The notes beneath the pieces were generated by a model that had not been told where the DNA came from, ran no database searches, and saw nothing but the letters and a program-made list of their open reading frames with translations. Position numbers and translations under genes: made by a program. From JAAYCU01 sp964401335 (lineage in GTDB: Bacteria; Planctomycetota; Phycisphaerae; UBA1845; PWPN01), in the NCBI GenBank assembly GCA_964401335.1, contig CAYNYK010000009.1:1-64000 (forward strand): a DNA stretch of 64,000 nucleotides, written 5' to 3'. Shown piece after piece: positions 27,273-36,801 of this stretch. Every line of letters starts with the position of its first letter. Position 1 is the stretch's first letter.

Positions 27273-28460
27273 TCAATGTCCGGGCCGGGTGGCCGACGCT
27301 GCCGCCGTCCCGGTCGCTTTGAAGGTATTCATGTCCACCCGCTGCGGCGAAACCTTGACCCCCGGACGCACGCGCTGCAAGCCGTTGACGATTACCTGTT
27401 CGTTCGCATTCAGTCCGTTGACGATGACCCGCAACCCTTGCTCCAGCGCACCGGTCTGTACCCGGCGATATTCCACCACCTGCTGCTCATTGACGACCAA
27501 AACGTATCTTTGCCCCTGATCCAGCCCCAGGGCCCGTTCCGAAACCATTAACGCCTTGCGTGGCTGGCTGACAGGCACGCGAATCCGCGCGAACAGCCCC
27601 GGCGTCAGCAACCCATCCGGGTTGGGAAAGACCGCTCGGGCCTGCAAAGTACCCGTACTTGGATCCAGTTGCGGATCGGAAGAATCAACGACACCTTGAT
27701 GGGCATATTCCTTTTCGTCGGCCAGGGCGAGGAAAACCGGCGGTTTCTGCACATTCGGCTGGGTTGTGGTAGGACGACGCGGATACTGACGCAGTAAGGC
27801 CAACAGATCTAATTCGCTGACCGTGAAATAGGCGTAAACCGAATCGTCGTTCACGATGGTGGCCAGCAGCGTGCTATCCCCGGCCCCGACGAGATTGCCA
27901 ACGTCCACCAGATTCCGGCTGATCCGACCGCTGGTCGGCGCTTTCACCTGGGTATAATCCAGGTTTAATTGGGCCTCTACGACCGCCGCCTCGGCCCCGG
28001 CGACGCCGGCCAATGCCGAGTTACGGTTGGCGACGGCCGAGTTGTATTCGTATTCGGCCGCGTCACCTTGCTCGTACAACTTTTTCAGTCGGTTATAGTC
28101 GAATTCCGCCAATTGCAGGGCCGCCTGCCGGCTCTTGAGCTCAGCCTTGGCCCTGTCCAGCGATGCCTGGAATGGCTTTGGATCAATGACAAACAGCAGA
28201 TCGTCCTTGTTCACCCGGGCTCCGGCCGTAAAGTGGATGCTCTCCAGAAAACCCTTCACCCGGGCGCGAAGCTGCACGGACTCCAAAGCGGCCGTGTTCC
28301 CCGTAAAATCAAGGTAATCCGTAATCTCTTGTTCCAAAGGGACGGCCACACTGACCACCGGCGGCGGCGGTTCCGCGACCCTCGGCGGTGGAGGTTTGCA
28401 CCCTTCGAGGAAGCACCCACTCACCAGAACGATCACCCCAAAACGATTGATCGATGACAT
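27273..28460 (-). CDS. RND efflux periplasmic adaptor lipoprotein (AcrA/MexA-like)
   Basis: This is the membrane fusion protein of the adjacent RND pump. The N-terminus has a lipobox-like LEGC, then a proline-rich stretch. The lipoyl/barrel-sandwich region reads VQLRARVKGFLESIHFTAG, followed by a helical hairpin (KAELKSRQAALQLAEFDYN and after) and the return strand LDYTQVKAPTSGRISR. A beta-barrel and membrane-proximal domain follow. ATG 28460 is preferred to 28481 because AGAGGAT lies just before it. It is the first gene of the two-gene operon. Confidence 0.92.
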   Translation of the reverse strand: MSSINRFGVIVLVSGCFLEGCKPPPPRVAEPPPPVVSVAVPLEQEITDYLDFTGNTAALESVQLRARVKGFLESIHFTAGARVNKDDLLFVIDPKPFQASLDRAKAELKSRQAALQLAEFDYNRLKKLYEQGDAAEYEYNSAVANRNSALAGVAGAEAAVVEAQLNLDYTQVKAPTSGRISRNLVDVGNLVGAGDSTLLATIVNDDSVYAYFTVSELDLLALLRQYPRRPTTTQPNVQKPPVFLALADEKEYAHQGVVDSSDPQLDPSTGTLQARAVFPNPDGLLTPGLFARIRVPVSQPRKALMVSERALGLDQGQRYVLVVNEQQVVEYRRVQTGALEQGLRVIVNGLNANEQVIVNGLQRVRPGVKVSPQRVDMNTFKATGTAAASATRPGH

Positions 28461-28572
28461 GTACTCATCCTCTATAGACATTCCTGAAGGTGGATATCAT
28501 AGCCGGGAGACTTTCGCCAGACAATCACCCATGTGGATTGCGCCTATGATTGATGGTTAACCAAATTTTTCG

Positions 28573-31509
28573 TTAATGGTGATTGGTTACATCGATCTCC
28601 CGCGCCGGAGTGTTACCGATGGCAACCTGGTGCTTGCCGAAAATATACATTGGGTCGGATTCGACCAGCCACAAGGCGATTTTGATATCATGCGGGATGA
28701 GCGTGAATTCAACCGTTTTTCGCTCGCCCGGGGCCAGGCGGACCCATTGAGTATACGGTTCGTGACCGTCAAAAAGCAGACCCACGCGGGCCGGTCCGTT
28801 TCGTTGGCCGGTGTTCGTGACGGTGGCCGAGATGATGCACTTCTCGAACAAGCCGACTTGCGTTCGCGTTACCTGTAAGTCGCCGAACTGCAAGTCCTCC
28901 ATCGGAATGGGGTATTCGATCCGAAAATCGCGCCACTCGCTCCGGCTTGTTATCTGTTCGTTGTTATACGCATACGCGAAGAGACCCACGTCCTGGGCCG
29001 GGGCCGCGGACGCAATTCGGAAAGTGCCTCCGCCGGCCAGCTCGAAATCGCCGTGCCCGTGCAGGGCGCGGTGCCACAACCAACCGTTCATGCTCGTATA
29101 ACCGGTGAATTGATCGCCGCGCTTTTCGATCATAAACCACATGGGGTAGCCGCCATAGGCGGCCCTTTCGAGGTCACACCGTCCGTCGCCATCGGAGTCG
29201 GCGTTCCAGGACGGCGCTCCGCCGTAGATCGGCCGCACGAACAGGATGGCCAACCCCGGCGATAGACTGTCCGGCTTGGCGATATCGTTACGAACAATCA
29301 GACCGGCGGCGGCCAGCCGATGGGTCTTCTCCTGGCGGAGCAGATGGGCATGTACGACGAAATCGCCTTGCACGTCCCGCACGAACATGGCGCTGTGATC
29401 ACCGTTGCAGAACCGGTCCCCCTCGCGGCCGCCCGCTTCCAGGATGATCGTCTCACCCGACCGTGTAAAGGTGGCCGTATTGTTGGTAAACGTGGCGAAA
29501 GGCCAGGGCGCAAGATCGCCGACCTCGAGCGTGCGCTGGCCGACCTCGGTAAAACAGTGTTCGAGCGTGACGCGCTGCTCCTCACCGGGGTCCAGCGTTA
29601 TCCGCTTTGATGTGACCGGCCGATCGTTCGCCAGCAGGCGCACTTCCTCTTCGCCACGTTGCCCCCCGACGTTTTTTACCGTCACCGTTACCGTCGTCCG
29701 CTCGCCGGGGACGGCCGGGGCCTGCACTTCCATAGGCTCGCTATACGCAAATTGTGCCGGCCCGGTCTGGACGACGGCTTTCTGCTTCAACGTCCCGATC
29801 CGTAAGTTATATTCCTTCGGCACGTGGCACGGCGCGGAAGCCAGGGTGATGGTGCGGCTTTCGTCGGATTCCAGCCAGAGCCATTGGGCATCGTCGAGCC
29901 GCTCATCGACTTGCATATCCGCGCGATAAAACCCCGGTCCACCCTCGTTGGTTACGGTCATCTTTGCCTCAAAGCGTTCGTTGGGGCGTATCGTGTCGGA
30001 CACGGACAACTCGGCGCAACGGACTTTGTCGGCTGATGGGTACACTTCCGTCCTGGCCATCTCCTTCGGGGCGATCAGCGGCGTTTGGGCCTGCCGCACA
30101 TCACAGTTGAGCATCCGGACACCGTTCGTTTGTTCGCCGGTCGCCTGAACGTATGTATCAACCGGCGGGGCAATGGAGTTGATGATCGACAAGCCTTGCA
30201 GGTCATGGGCAGAAATCGCCGCCGCTTTCCCGCTCAACCCTTCGAGTTCGAGCATCGTGCAGGTCAGTTTTTCTCCCGCCGTGCAGGCTATGGCGGTATC
30301 CACCGCTCCAGAAAAATCCATCCGAACATCATTCAACGTGACCCCGTCCACATGCCGCAGATCCAGCCAGTAAGGTCGCGGCTCGCCGGTGTAACGGATG
30401 CGAACATTGTTGAGGCTGACGTTTCGCACCGGGGCGTTCGGCAGCCCGTGGATAAACGAAGGTTGATACACATCGTCGGCCACCATGTGGTTGATGAACA
30501 GGTTACGGATGGTCGGTTCCAGCACATCCATGGACGTGATGTCGAAAACCTTGCCCACGTTGCGGGTCACGATGTTGGACATGAAGACGTTCTCGATCTG
30601 TCGATAATTCTCGCCCGGTTTGTTCGGACGCATGAGCTGGATGGCGAACATCGTCCCTACGTTTTCAAAAACGCAGTTGTCAACCAGGATGTTGCTGAAC
30701 ACGCCGGCCGTCCCCGTGCCGAACTTGATCGCCGGGTGCGAGGTGTTGCGCACGATCGTGTTGGTGATCCGGATGTCCCGGGTCAGGTATTCACCTTCCG
30801 TGACTGTCCCCTCAAGATCTTCATTTTTCAGGGTAATCGCGTCATCGCCCGATCCCTCAATGAGCACTCCGTCGTACAGCACGTCCTGGCAGCAGACCGG
30901 ATTGATCCCGTCGGCGAAACTGTCGATGCAGGCCACGCGGATGAGGTCCACATTGCGGCATTTGAAGAAAGTGATCGACCAGCTCGGCGAGTTGGCCACG
31001 GTGATATCCCGCAGCATGACCTCCCGCGAATGTTCAAAAAGCACGGAGAACGGACCGCGGCTGCCCTGGTTAAGCGCCAGGTTCCCGTCTATTTTTCCCC
31101 CGCCGGTAAGGGTTACATTCTCGACGCGATGTCCATAGAGGAAAACCAGGCTTCGTCGCGCATTGGACTGTCCCGCCGGAACCGTCGGCCGCGCGTAATC
31201 CTCCATCCGCTTGCTTTGCAGCAACGTCGCTCCCGGCTCCACGTTTAGCGTGATATGGCTTTTCAGGAAAATCGTGCCGGCCAGATAGCTTCCCGGTGAC
31301 AGGTTGACCGTCCCCCCGCCCGCCGCGGCGGCCGCATCGATGGCTTTTTGAATCGCCGTTGTGTCCAACGTCTCACCGTCGCCGACGGCACCGTATTGCC
31401 GAACGTCGTAGACCTGCTTCTCGGTTTGAGCCAGAGTTGACGTGGATAACCCGACCCACAAACCGAGCACCATCGCCACTTGTATTCGGATTAATCGTTG
31501 CATTCGCAT
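28573..31509 (-). CDS. Secreted GH28-like polygalacturonase with CARDB-like and beta-sandwich domains
   Basis: A signal peptide (MQRLIRIQVAMVLGLWVGL...LAQ) precedes a right-handed beta-helix of the pectin-degrading type. It opens with YDVRQYGAVGDGETLDTTAI and GGTVNLSPGSYLAGTIFLKS. GH28-like landmarks are FADGINPVCCQDV, GSGDDAITLK and PAIKFGTG, at the places of the N-x-D, D-D and R-I-K motifs. The first has drifted, so activity is uncertain. After about residue 520 there are CARDB-like segments (VTVTVKNVGGQRGEEEVR and a terminal repeat), and between them a beta-sandwich with ADSDGDGRCDLERA. Start 31509 or 31503 is supported by GAGGTG. It is single and minus strand, and is probably exported to act on homogalacturonan or a related polymer. 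Confidence 0.75.
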   Translation of the reverse strand: MRMQRLIRIQVAMVLGLWVGLSTSTLAQTEKQVYDVRQYGAVGDGETLDTTAIQKAIDAAAAAGGGTVNLSPGSYLAGTIFLKSHITLNVEPGATLLQSKRMEDYARPTVPAGQSNARRSLVFLYGHRVENVTLTGGGKIDGNLALNQGSRGPFSVLFEHSREVMLRDITVANSPSWSITFFKCRNVDLIRVACIDSFADGINPVCCQDVLYDGVLIEGSGDDAITLKNEDLEGTVTEGEYLTRDIRITNTIVRNTSHPAIKFGTGTAGVFSNILVDNCVFENVGTMFAIQLMRPNKPGENYRQIENVFMSNIVTRNVGKVFDITSMDVLEPTIRNLFINHMVADDVYQPSFIHGLPNAPVRNVSLNNVRIRYTGEPRPYWLDLRHVDGVTLNDVRMDFSGAVDTAIACTAGEKLTCTMLELEGLSGKAAAISAHDLQGLSIINSIAPPVDTYVQATGEQTNGVRMLNCDVRQAQTPLIAPKEMARTEVYPSADKVRCAELSVSDTIRPNERFEAKMTVTNEGGPGFYRADMQVDERLDDAQWLWLESDESRTITLASAPCHVPKEYNLRIGTLKQKAVVQTGPAQFAYSEPMEVQAPAVPGERTTVTVTVKNVGGQRGEEEVRLLANDRPVTSKRITLDPGEEQRVTLEHCFTEVGQRTLEVGDLAPWPFATFTNNTATFTRSGETIILEAGGREGDRFCNGDHSAMFVRDVQGDFVVHAHLLRQEKTHRLAAAGLIVRNDIAKPDSLSPGLAILFVRPIYGGAPSWNADSDGDGRCDLERAAYGGYPMWFMIEKRGDQFTGYTSMNGWLWHRALHGHGDFELAGGGTFRIASAAPAQDVGLFAYAYNNEQITSRSEWRDFRIEYPIPMEDLQFGDLQVTRTQVGLFEKCIISATVTNTGQRNGPARVGLLFDGHEPYTQWVRLAPGERKTVEFTLIPHDIKIALWLVESDPMYIFGKHQVAIGNTPAREIDVTNHH

Positions 31510-31728
31510 TACACCTCGCGTCTGTTTCCAAGGAGTCCGCCTTGGGGTCATTTGACGAACTTCGCGCCCCTGCTTTGCCGGTAGATTACCGCTTAAATAT
31601 ATTCCGAACCAGCGTGGGGCCGCGGTATTGCTGGCTTAGAGGGCATACTAAAACCGGTGTGGCACCGGCGTCTCGCCGGTGCTGGTCGGCCCGGCGGTGT
31701 CGACGTTATCGGGTTTTAGGACGCACTC

Positions 31729-31986
31729 TTACTCGTTTTGCCTTGCCTTTTCGATCAACTCCAATAATGTGGCCATTTTGGGTTTGGGCGGGGCTAAAAA
31801 GGCGTCGATCTGTTCCTCGGTGAAATGCTCGGAAAGAAACGACCGGATATCGAATTTCTCGAACCAGCAATCGAGGATCTTTCGGCATGGGCGGCCGTCG
31901 GCCTGGGCACGACAGTAGGAGAACGGTACATGGTGGCCGAGCATCCGGCAGTAACCTTCACGCTGGTCATGTTCTTCAATCGGCAT
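31729..31986 (-). CDS. Small conserved-type cysteine protein (85 aa)
   Basis: The protein has the pattern EGYCRMLGHHVPFSYCRAQ, then RPCRKILDCWFEKFDI, and ends with PKPKMATLLELIEKAR. I recall similar small proteins, with cysteines in the order YC-GHxVPFSYC-PC-DCWF, from Deltaproteobacteria and Planctomycetes, function unknown. The four cysteines (with the histidine pair) could bind a metal. It is soluble, with no signal peptide. The nearest genes are the GH28-like gene and trpB2, both minus strand, without an obvious link. Confidence 0.6.
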   Translation of the reverse strand: MPIEEHDQREGYCRMLGHHVPFSYCRAQADGRPCRKILDCWFEKFDIRSFLSEHFTEEQIDAFLAPPKPKMATLLELIEKARQNE

Positions 31987-32061
31987 CAGTTATTATTAGA
32001 CCAGAAATCCCGTCTTATGTGCAAGGGGAAAATACCGGTGGGCCAGCGAGGGTAAAAACAT

Positions 32062-32120
32062 ACCAGCCCGAAGCGCTAGCGAGGGGCAAACTCTGCCTTT
32101 CGTTCACGCTTCGGGCTGGT
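32062..32120. repeat. Dispersed palindromic repeat family 1, inverted pair C
   Basis: A perfect 14-base inverted repeat ACCAGCCCGAAGCG (32062-32075) with CGCTTCGGGCTGGT (32107-32120), separated by 31 bases, lies between the small cysteine gene and trpB2. It would form a strong hairpin and could terminate transcription. The arms are the family-1 core. Confidence 0.7.
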
Positions 32121-32182
32121 GGGATTTTCGATTCGTGGCAATTGAAGCCCGTTTTTTGTTTGCGCCGCGATGTCGGCGTTTC

Positions 32183-33571
32183 TCACCACTTTCCGGTCTT
32201 GACCACCTGAGGCTTCGGCAGCTTGCTGATCGAGGCCAGCGATTCCTGGAGCATTTCCTCCGGCAACGGAAAGTCTTCCAATTTACCGGACAGGAATTTC
32301 TCGTAGCCGGTCAGGTCCATCAGGCCGTGCCCGCTCCAGTTCATCAGGATGACTTTTTCCTTGCCTTCTTCCTTGGCTTTGTTGGCCTCGTCGATCGTGC
32401 AGGCGATGGCGTGGCTGGTCTCCGGCGCGGAAATAAACCCTTCCGTCCGGGCCCAGAGCAGGGCGGCTTTGTAGCACTCGGTCTGGTGGTACGCCCGCGG
32501 CGTAATCAGGCCTTCGACGATGGCCTGGCTGACCAGGGGCGCGATACCGTGATAACGCAGCCCGCCCGCGTGAATCGCCGGGGGCACGAATTTATGCCCC
32601 AGCGTATGCATCGGCAGCAACGGGGTCATCTCGGCCGTGTCCCCGAAATCATAGGAGAACGGTCCGCGGGTCATGGTCGGGCAACTCGAGGGCTCGACCG
32701 GGTAAATCGCGATATCCGCGCCGGCGATCTTGTCGGCCACGAACGGGAAGGCCAGTCCGGCGAAATTACTTCCGCCGCCCGCACAGCCGATAATCACGTC
32801 CACTTTCTTTTCGTTGACCTTGGCCAACTGTTTCTTGGCTTCCAACCCGATAATGGTCTGATGCAACATGACGTGATTGAGCACGCTACCGAGCGAATAA
32901 CGGGTCTTGCCGGACTTGTCGGTGACCGCGTCCTCGACCGCCTCGCTGATCGCGATGCCCAGGCTACCCGGGGTGTCGGGACTTTCGGCCAGAATCTTAC
33001 GGCCGGCTTGGGTGTCATGGCTCGGGCTGGCCACGCATTTGGCCCCCCACGTTTCCATCATCAGTCGCCGAAACGGCTTCTGATCGAAACTGATCCGAAC
33101 CATGTAAACCTTGCATTCCAAACCCAGCAAGGCGCAGGCAAATGACAACGCGCTGCCCCACTGGCCCGCCCCTGTTTCCGTGGTGATCCGTTTGATGCCG
33201 AATTGCTTGTTGTACCAGGCTTGGGGAATCGCAGTATTCGGCTTGTGGCTGCCAGCCGGGCTCACGCCTTCATTCTTGTAATAAATCCGAGCCGGGGTCC
33301 CCAGAGCTTTTTCCAGGGCCCGGGCGCGGTAAAGAGGCGAAGGCCGCCAGAGATAAAGCATCTGGAGCACTTCCTCGGGGATGTCGATCCATCGCTGCTG
33401 GCTTACTTCCTGTTCGATAATGTTCATGGGAAACACAGGCGCCAGCATATCCGGCGAAATCGGCTTGCCCCCCGGCCCCAATGGCGGCTGCATCGGGGAT
33501 GGAAGATCGGCGGCCAGATTGTACCACTGACGCGGAATTTCGCTCTCGTCCAGAAAAACTTTCACTTGCAT
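32183..33571 (-). CDS. Tryptophan synthase beta chain-like, TrpB2 family
   Basis: This PLP enzyme of 462 residues is the TrpB2 type, which condenses indole or O-phosphoserine-derived acrylate with serine to tryptophan. The PLP lysine lies in EGVSPAGSHKPNTA, the phosphate-binding loop reads GCAGGGSNFAG, and the family-typical ending is present (MNWSGHGLMDLTGYEKFL). The ATG at 33571 is chosen because GGAAAGG precedes it; a longer frame from 33649 has no good site. No trpA or other trp gene is in the window, and stand-alone TrpB2 genes are common, so its role beside a main TrpB is open. It may salvage indole. Confidence 0.9.
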   Translation of the reverse strand: MQVKVFLDESEIPRQWYNLAADLPSPMQPPLGPGGKPISPDMLAPVFPMNIIEQEVSQQRWIDIPEEVLQMLYLWRPSPLYRARALEKALGTPARIYYKNEGVSPAGSHKPNTAIPQAWYNKQFGIKRITTETGAGQWGSALSFACALLGLECKVYMVRISFDQKPFRRLMMETWGAKCVASPSHDTQAGRKILAESPDTPGSLGIAISEAVEDAVTDKSGKTRYSLGSVLNHVMLHQTIIGLEAKKQLAKVNEKKVDVIIGCAGGGSNFAGLAFPFVADKIAGADIAIYPVEPSSCPTMTRGPFSYDFGDTAEMTPLLPMHTLGHKFVPPAIHAGGLRYHGIAPLVSQAIVEGLITPRAYHQTECYKAALLWARTEGFISAPETSHAIACTIDEANKAKEEGKEKVILMNWSGHGLMDLTGYEKFLSGKLEDFPLPEEMLQESLASISKLPKPQVVKTGKW

Positions 33572-34117
33572 GATTTGACCTTTCCAACATTTGGCCTGGT
33601 CGCATTGGCAAATGTCCCGTTTGCTCCATGCGACCGGTATTTTTTCCAAATTCGTCGTATAACCCGGGAACCGCTTTCCAGCGGATATGCAGATCGTTCC
33701 CTCTCCTGCGTCCCTGGTTTTGCCGACCAGTACGACAAAAACGTAATTCTAATAAATTCACAGGCCCGTGTCGATACTTTTTGCGGCCACTCCATTTATA
33801 GGCCCATGAAAAACAAACACTTTACGACATGTACATTGCCGGCCTTATCGAATGACTGAACAGATGAGTGCCTGCCAGCAGACGGTTTCCCGTCAAGCCA
33901 TGTTACATTTTTTAATGGAGACTCTTGTCTTTATCTTCTATTTTGGTCAAAATGTGGACTCGTAAGGCCTTTCTGGCCGTTGATAATAGCAACACGAAGC
34001 AGGTGTTCCCGTGAATGTTGGTTTTTCGGGCCTGAACAGTGAACGCAAGTTTCTTCCAATCAGCAGGAAGAGTACTGAGCATTTTCGCTCTAGCCTACAC
34101 ATAAAGGGAGACACAAC
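33572..34117. other. Divergent intergenic region, nothing firm
   Basis: This gap lies between divergent trpB2 and the porin gene. It has moderate AT content and no clear reading frame on either strand. A good AAGGGAG ribosome site closes it at 34103-34109. No promoter pair with the right spacing was found. Confidence 0.4.
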
Positions 34118-35488
34118 ATGACAGGATTAAGGTTTTTACTCATTCTCGCCCTGTTGATGGTTTTGCCCTCGGCGGTGGCCCAGCAGGAAGCCAGTCAGGA
34201 AACGACAACGGAGGCTACGACCACCGTCGAGAAGGCCTCCCCCTATTCCGGAAGCTGGTGGGAATGGCCGAAAATGACTGGCGACTGGGGCGGGGCCCGC
34301 ACCACGCTGGCGGATAAGGGTATTACCCTGGATATCGACGTGACCCAGGTAATGCAGCACAACTGGCATGGCGGGGTGAGCACCAAGAACGGCCTGCGTT
34401 ACAGCGGATCGGGCGATATCAGTTTGACCCTGGACACCGGTAAGATGGGCTTGTGGCCGGGCGGCACCATTGTGCTGAAGGCCGAGCCCAGATGGGGCGA
34501 CGGCGTATGGCAATCGAAAGTCGGTTCCCTGTTGCCGACCAATTTTGACGCGGTCGTTCCCGGTTACGGCGAAGGCTGCATGTTCACCCTGTCCGAATGG
34601 TTCCTGCAACAGGTGTTGTTCGAAGGCAAGGTGGTGTTGATCGCCGGCAAGCTCTTCGGGGCCCGGGCGTTCGACCGTAACGTCTTCGCCAACGACGAAG
34701 AAACCCAGTTCATGAACGTGGCCTTCCGCAACATACCCATGATTCCATCGTTTTTACCTTATACGACCCTCGGCGTCGGGGTGGTTTTAAACCCGACGGA
34801 ATGGTTATCGATCATTTCCGCCGTGGCGGAGTCGGATAACAAGGCCAAAACCATCGGTTTCAGCGAAGGCTGGCACGGCAAGGGGAACACGACGGTCATT
34901 CACGAATGGGCGGTGAAGGTCAAACCGTTCGACAAGCCCGGTAACCAGCGGGTGGGTTTCGTATGGAGTTCCATGGATTTTCCCACCGTGGCCCCGAACG
35001 AGCCGTTCAAATCGACGGCCGATATGGCCATCAAGATGCTGGGGCAAAAATGGGCCAACAAGGTGGTCAATACGCTGGCCACGTTCCAGAACGGCAAGGA
35101 TAACGTCATGGTCTATTACAACTTTGACCAGTATCTGTATACTGAGGCGGACGATCCGACCCAGGGTATCGGGATGTTCGGGCGGTTCGGCTGGGCCCGC
35201 CAGGATGTGAACGCCGCCTGTCACTTCTACAGCATCGGTATGGGCGGCAAGGGCATCCTTCCCGAGCGGGATAACGACACTTTCGGCATCGGCTACTACT
35301 TCCTCGATCTGAGCAATCAATTGCCGTCAATGTTCCATTCGGAACAGGGTATCGAGGCCTACTACAATGTGCAGATCACACCCTGGCTCCATATTTCGCC
35401 CGACTTGCAGATTATTGTTGATCCGGGCGGCAGCAATCAGAATGATGTAGCCGTGGTCGGCGGTATCCGGTTCCAGATGAATCTATAG
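34118..35488 (+). CDS. OprB-like carbohydrate-selective outer-membrane porin
   Basis: This is a 456-residue exported protein with a signal peptide ending LLMVLPSAVAQQ. After a threonine-rich linker the barrel begins WPKMTGDWGGARTTLADKGI, the typical start of OprB porins. The remainder is a series of amphipathic strands, ending in the aromatic/hydrophobic strand IRFQMNL expected for a beta-barrel. OprB-type porins admit mono- and oligosaccharides across the outer membrane. The AAGGGAG site gives a firm start. It is single and followed by a strong hairpin, so it is likely a monocistronic unit. Placement near the polysaccharide enzymes suggests oligosaccharide entry, an inference. Confidence 0.82.
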   Translation: MTGLRFLLILALLMVLPSAVAQQEASQETTTEATTTVEKASPYSGSWWEWPKMTGDWGGARTTLADKGITLDIDVTQVMQHNWHGGVSTKNGLRYSGSGDISLTLDTGKMGLWPGGTIVLKAEPRWGDGVWQSKVGSLLPTNFDAVVPGYGEGCMFTLSEWFLQQVLFEGKVVLIAGKLFGARAFDRNVFANDEETQFMNVAFRNIPMIPSFLPYTTLGVGVVLNPTEWLSIISAVAESDNKAKTIGFSEGWHGKGNTTVIHEWAVKVKPFDKPGNQRVGFVWSSMDFPTVAPNEPFKSTADMAIKMLGQKWANKVVNTLATFQNGKDNVMVYYNFDQYLYTEADDPTQGIGMFGRFGWARQDVNAACHFYSIGMGGKGILPERDNDTFGIGYYFLDLSNQLPSMFHSEQGIEAYYNVQITPWLHISPDLQIIVDPGGSNQNDVAVVGGIRFQMNL

Positions 35489-35534
35489 CAATTAGTGGTC
35501 AGTAGTCAGCGATCAGCGATCAGCTTTCAGGTTT

Positions 35535-35591
35535 CAGCAAACAGCCCCCCCTTGTCCGGATGATTTCCGAGCAGGGCGGGGCTGTTTGCTG
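35535..35591. terminator. Strong hairpin after the porin gene
   Basis: CAGCAAACAGCCCC (35535-35548) is exactly complementary to GGGGCTGTTTGCTG (35578-35591), with a 29-base loop and no clear T-tract. It lies between the convergent porin and the small minus-strand gene, so it may serve both directions. A CAGCGATCAGC-type simple repeat lies just upstream at about 35495-35530. Confidence 0.6.
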
Positions 35592-35623
35592 AATACGGAT
35601 TACTGACGGCTGAGTACTTTCTC

Positions 35624-35926
35624 TCACAGTGGCGCGGCGCAGATGAGCATAATCGCGATAGTGATAGGGAAGCCGGCGTTATGGGCGACGGTCCAGAAGT
35701 CGTCGGAAGCTCGGATCAGGTCGTGTTCTTTTTCGCGTTGCGACTTATAGCTGGCCTTAACGTCAAGGACCACAAGGTGATCGGCCTGGGTCTGAATCTG
35801 CTGCAAGGCGGCGTACTGAGCGGCCGTAAAGGGTAGCGGCCGTACCGGAGGATTTTCCGCCCGAGCTAGGACGGGAGCGGTCAACAGGATCCCGAGTAAC
35901 GCGGCTACGACTATTGACTTACGCAT
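35624..35926 (-). CDS. Small secreted hypothetical protein (100 aa)
   Basis: A clean signal peptide (VVAALLGILLTAPVLARAEN) is followed by about 60 hydrophilic residues and a short C-terminal hydrophobic end (PITIAIMLICAAPL). I do not recognise it. Its ribosome site, GAGGAG, lies inside the end of the C39-like gene, whose stop is three bases upstream. The two genes are thus translationally coupled, and it may be exported as a partner or immunity-like protein of the peptidase. The function is unknown. Confidence 0.55.
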   Translation of the reverse strand: MRKSIVVAALLGILLTAPVLARAENPPVRPLPFTAAQYAALQQIQTQADHLVVLDVKASYKSQREKEHDLIRASDDFWTVAHNAGFPITIAIMLICAAPL

Positions 35927-35929
35927 GGG

Positions 35930-36736
35930 TTATTTCTCCTCGCTCTGGCCGGCGGCGCCGGAAGGCGGCCGGGTTACGAACATCATCGCGTGCTGGCAAT
36001 AGCCCCACATCAGCTCGAAGGCCAGGGCGTCGGCCGAGGCCAACTGCTTGGGCGACGATGGATCGAAATAATATATAGTATCGGCCGCCGGGCCGTTTGG
36101 GTTCTCGGAAATTCCGATGACAACCACCGCATGGTTAAATTCCGGTCCCTGCCCCGCCCGGTTTATCACGCAAATCACGGGATAGCCACGCTGTTTGACA
36201 AGATAGCGAAGCCCCAAAGGCGGCTGATCGTCCAGCCGACCACGAAAAGCCCCCATGTACAGACCCTGACGAGATAAATACAGTTGCAGATCGCCCACGC
36301 GAGTGGGATCGAGCTTCATCTGCTTGAGCTCCTCGCTGATTAATTTTTCACTGTATTTATGTTCGCCCATTAGATAATTTGCGGCCATAGCCACGCTGGC
36401 GACAAGGCAGGTGGAATGGTCGGAGGCCTCCTCGTAGGGTACCTGCAAAGCTCCCGGCGGGTAGCGCATCACCGGCTTGCCCGGTTCCTCGCAGCCGGCG
36501 GTGACTATTAGCATCGCCGGTATCAATCCGAACATGATCCATGTGCGGGTGTCATGGAAAGGTTCGGGCCGCCTGTTTCTCCTCTGTCCTGCAAGAGATC
36601 GCTGAGGGAGGCGGCCAGAAAACGAACCCAATGGATCAAAGATGTTCGATAGCATGTTCATATAGCGGGGCATCATCGAACCGGGAAAATACTTTGTCAA
36701 TGCTGACCTGTTGAATGCCTTGCCGAATAGGTGCAT
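35930..36736 (-). CDS. C39-like (papain-fold) peptidase lipoprotein
   Basis: The mature part has the hallmarks of a C39-type cysteine peptidase: a catalytic-Cys region at HSTCLVASVAMAANYL, a His at FNHAVVVIGIS and a following YYFDPSS, in the Cys-His-Asp order of the papain fold. A membrane/lipobox segment (LIPAMLIVTAGCEEPG) precedes it. The upstream residues MHLFGKAFNRS to WIM are basic, and the true start may be 36661 (MNML) or 36535 (MFGLIP) rather than 36736. It is the first gene of a two-gene unit. The substrate is unknown; a leader peptide or cell-wall peptide are possibilities. Confidence 0.65.
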   Translation of the reverse strand: MHLFGKAFNRSALTKYFPGSMMPRYMNMLSNIFDPLGSFSGRLPQRSLAGQRRNRRPEPFHDTRTWIMFGLIPAMLIVTAGCEEPGKPVMRYPPGALQVPYEEASDHSTCLVASVAMAANYLMGEHKYSEKLISEELKQMKLDPTRVGDLQLYLSRQGLYMGAFRGRLDDQPPLGLRYLVKQRGYPVICVINRAGQGPEFNHAVVVIGISENPNGPAADTIYYFDPSSPKQLASADALAFELMWGYCQHAMMFVTRPPSGAAGQSEEK

Positions 36737-36801
36737 CCGAGGAAAGGTCGCACTGGGGATGCGGTTGCATGGAAATGTTCGTAATATACTCTATGGTGGC
36801 G

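Noticed and set aside
30085..31248. A 387-codon plus-strand frame opposite the GH28-like gene
   Set aside because: The composition is that of a shadow frame, and the beta-helix gene on the minus strand has a signal peptide and family motifs.
33203..33859. A 218-codon plus-strand frame over the 5' end of trpB2
   Set aside because: It crosses the trpB2 start region and encodes no motif; trpB2 is certain.
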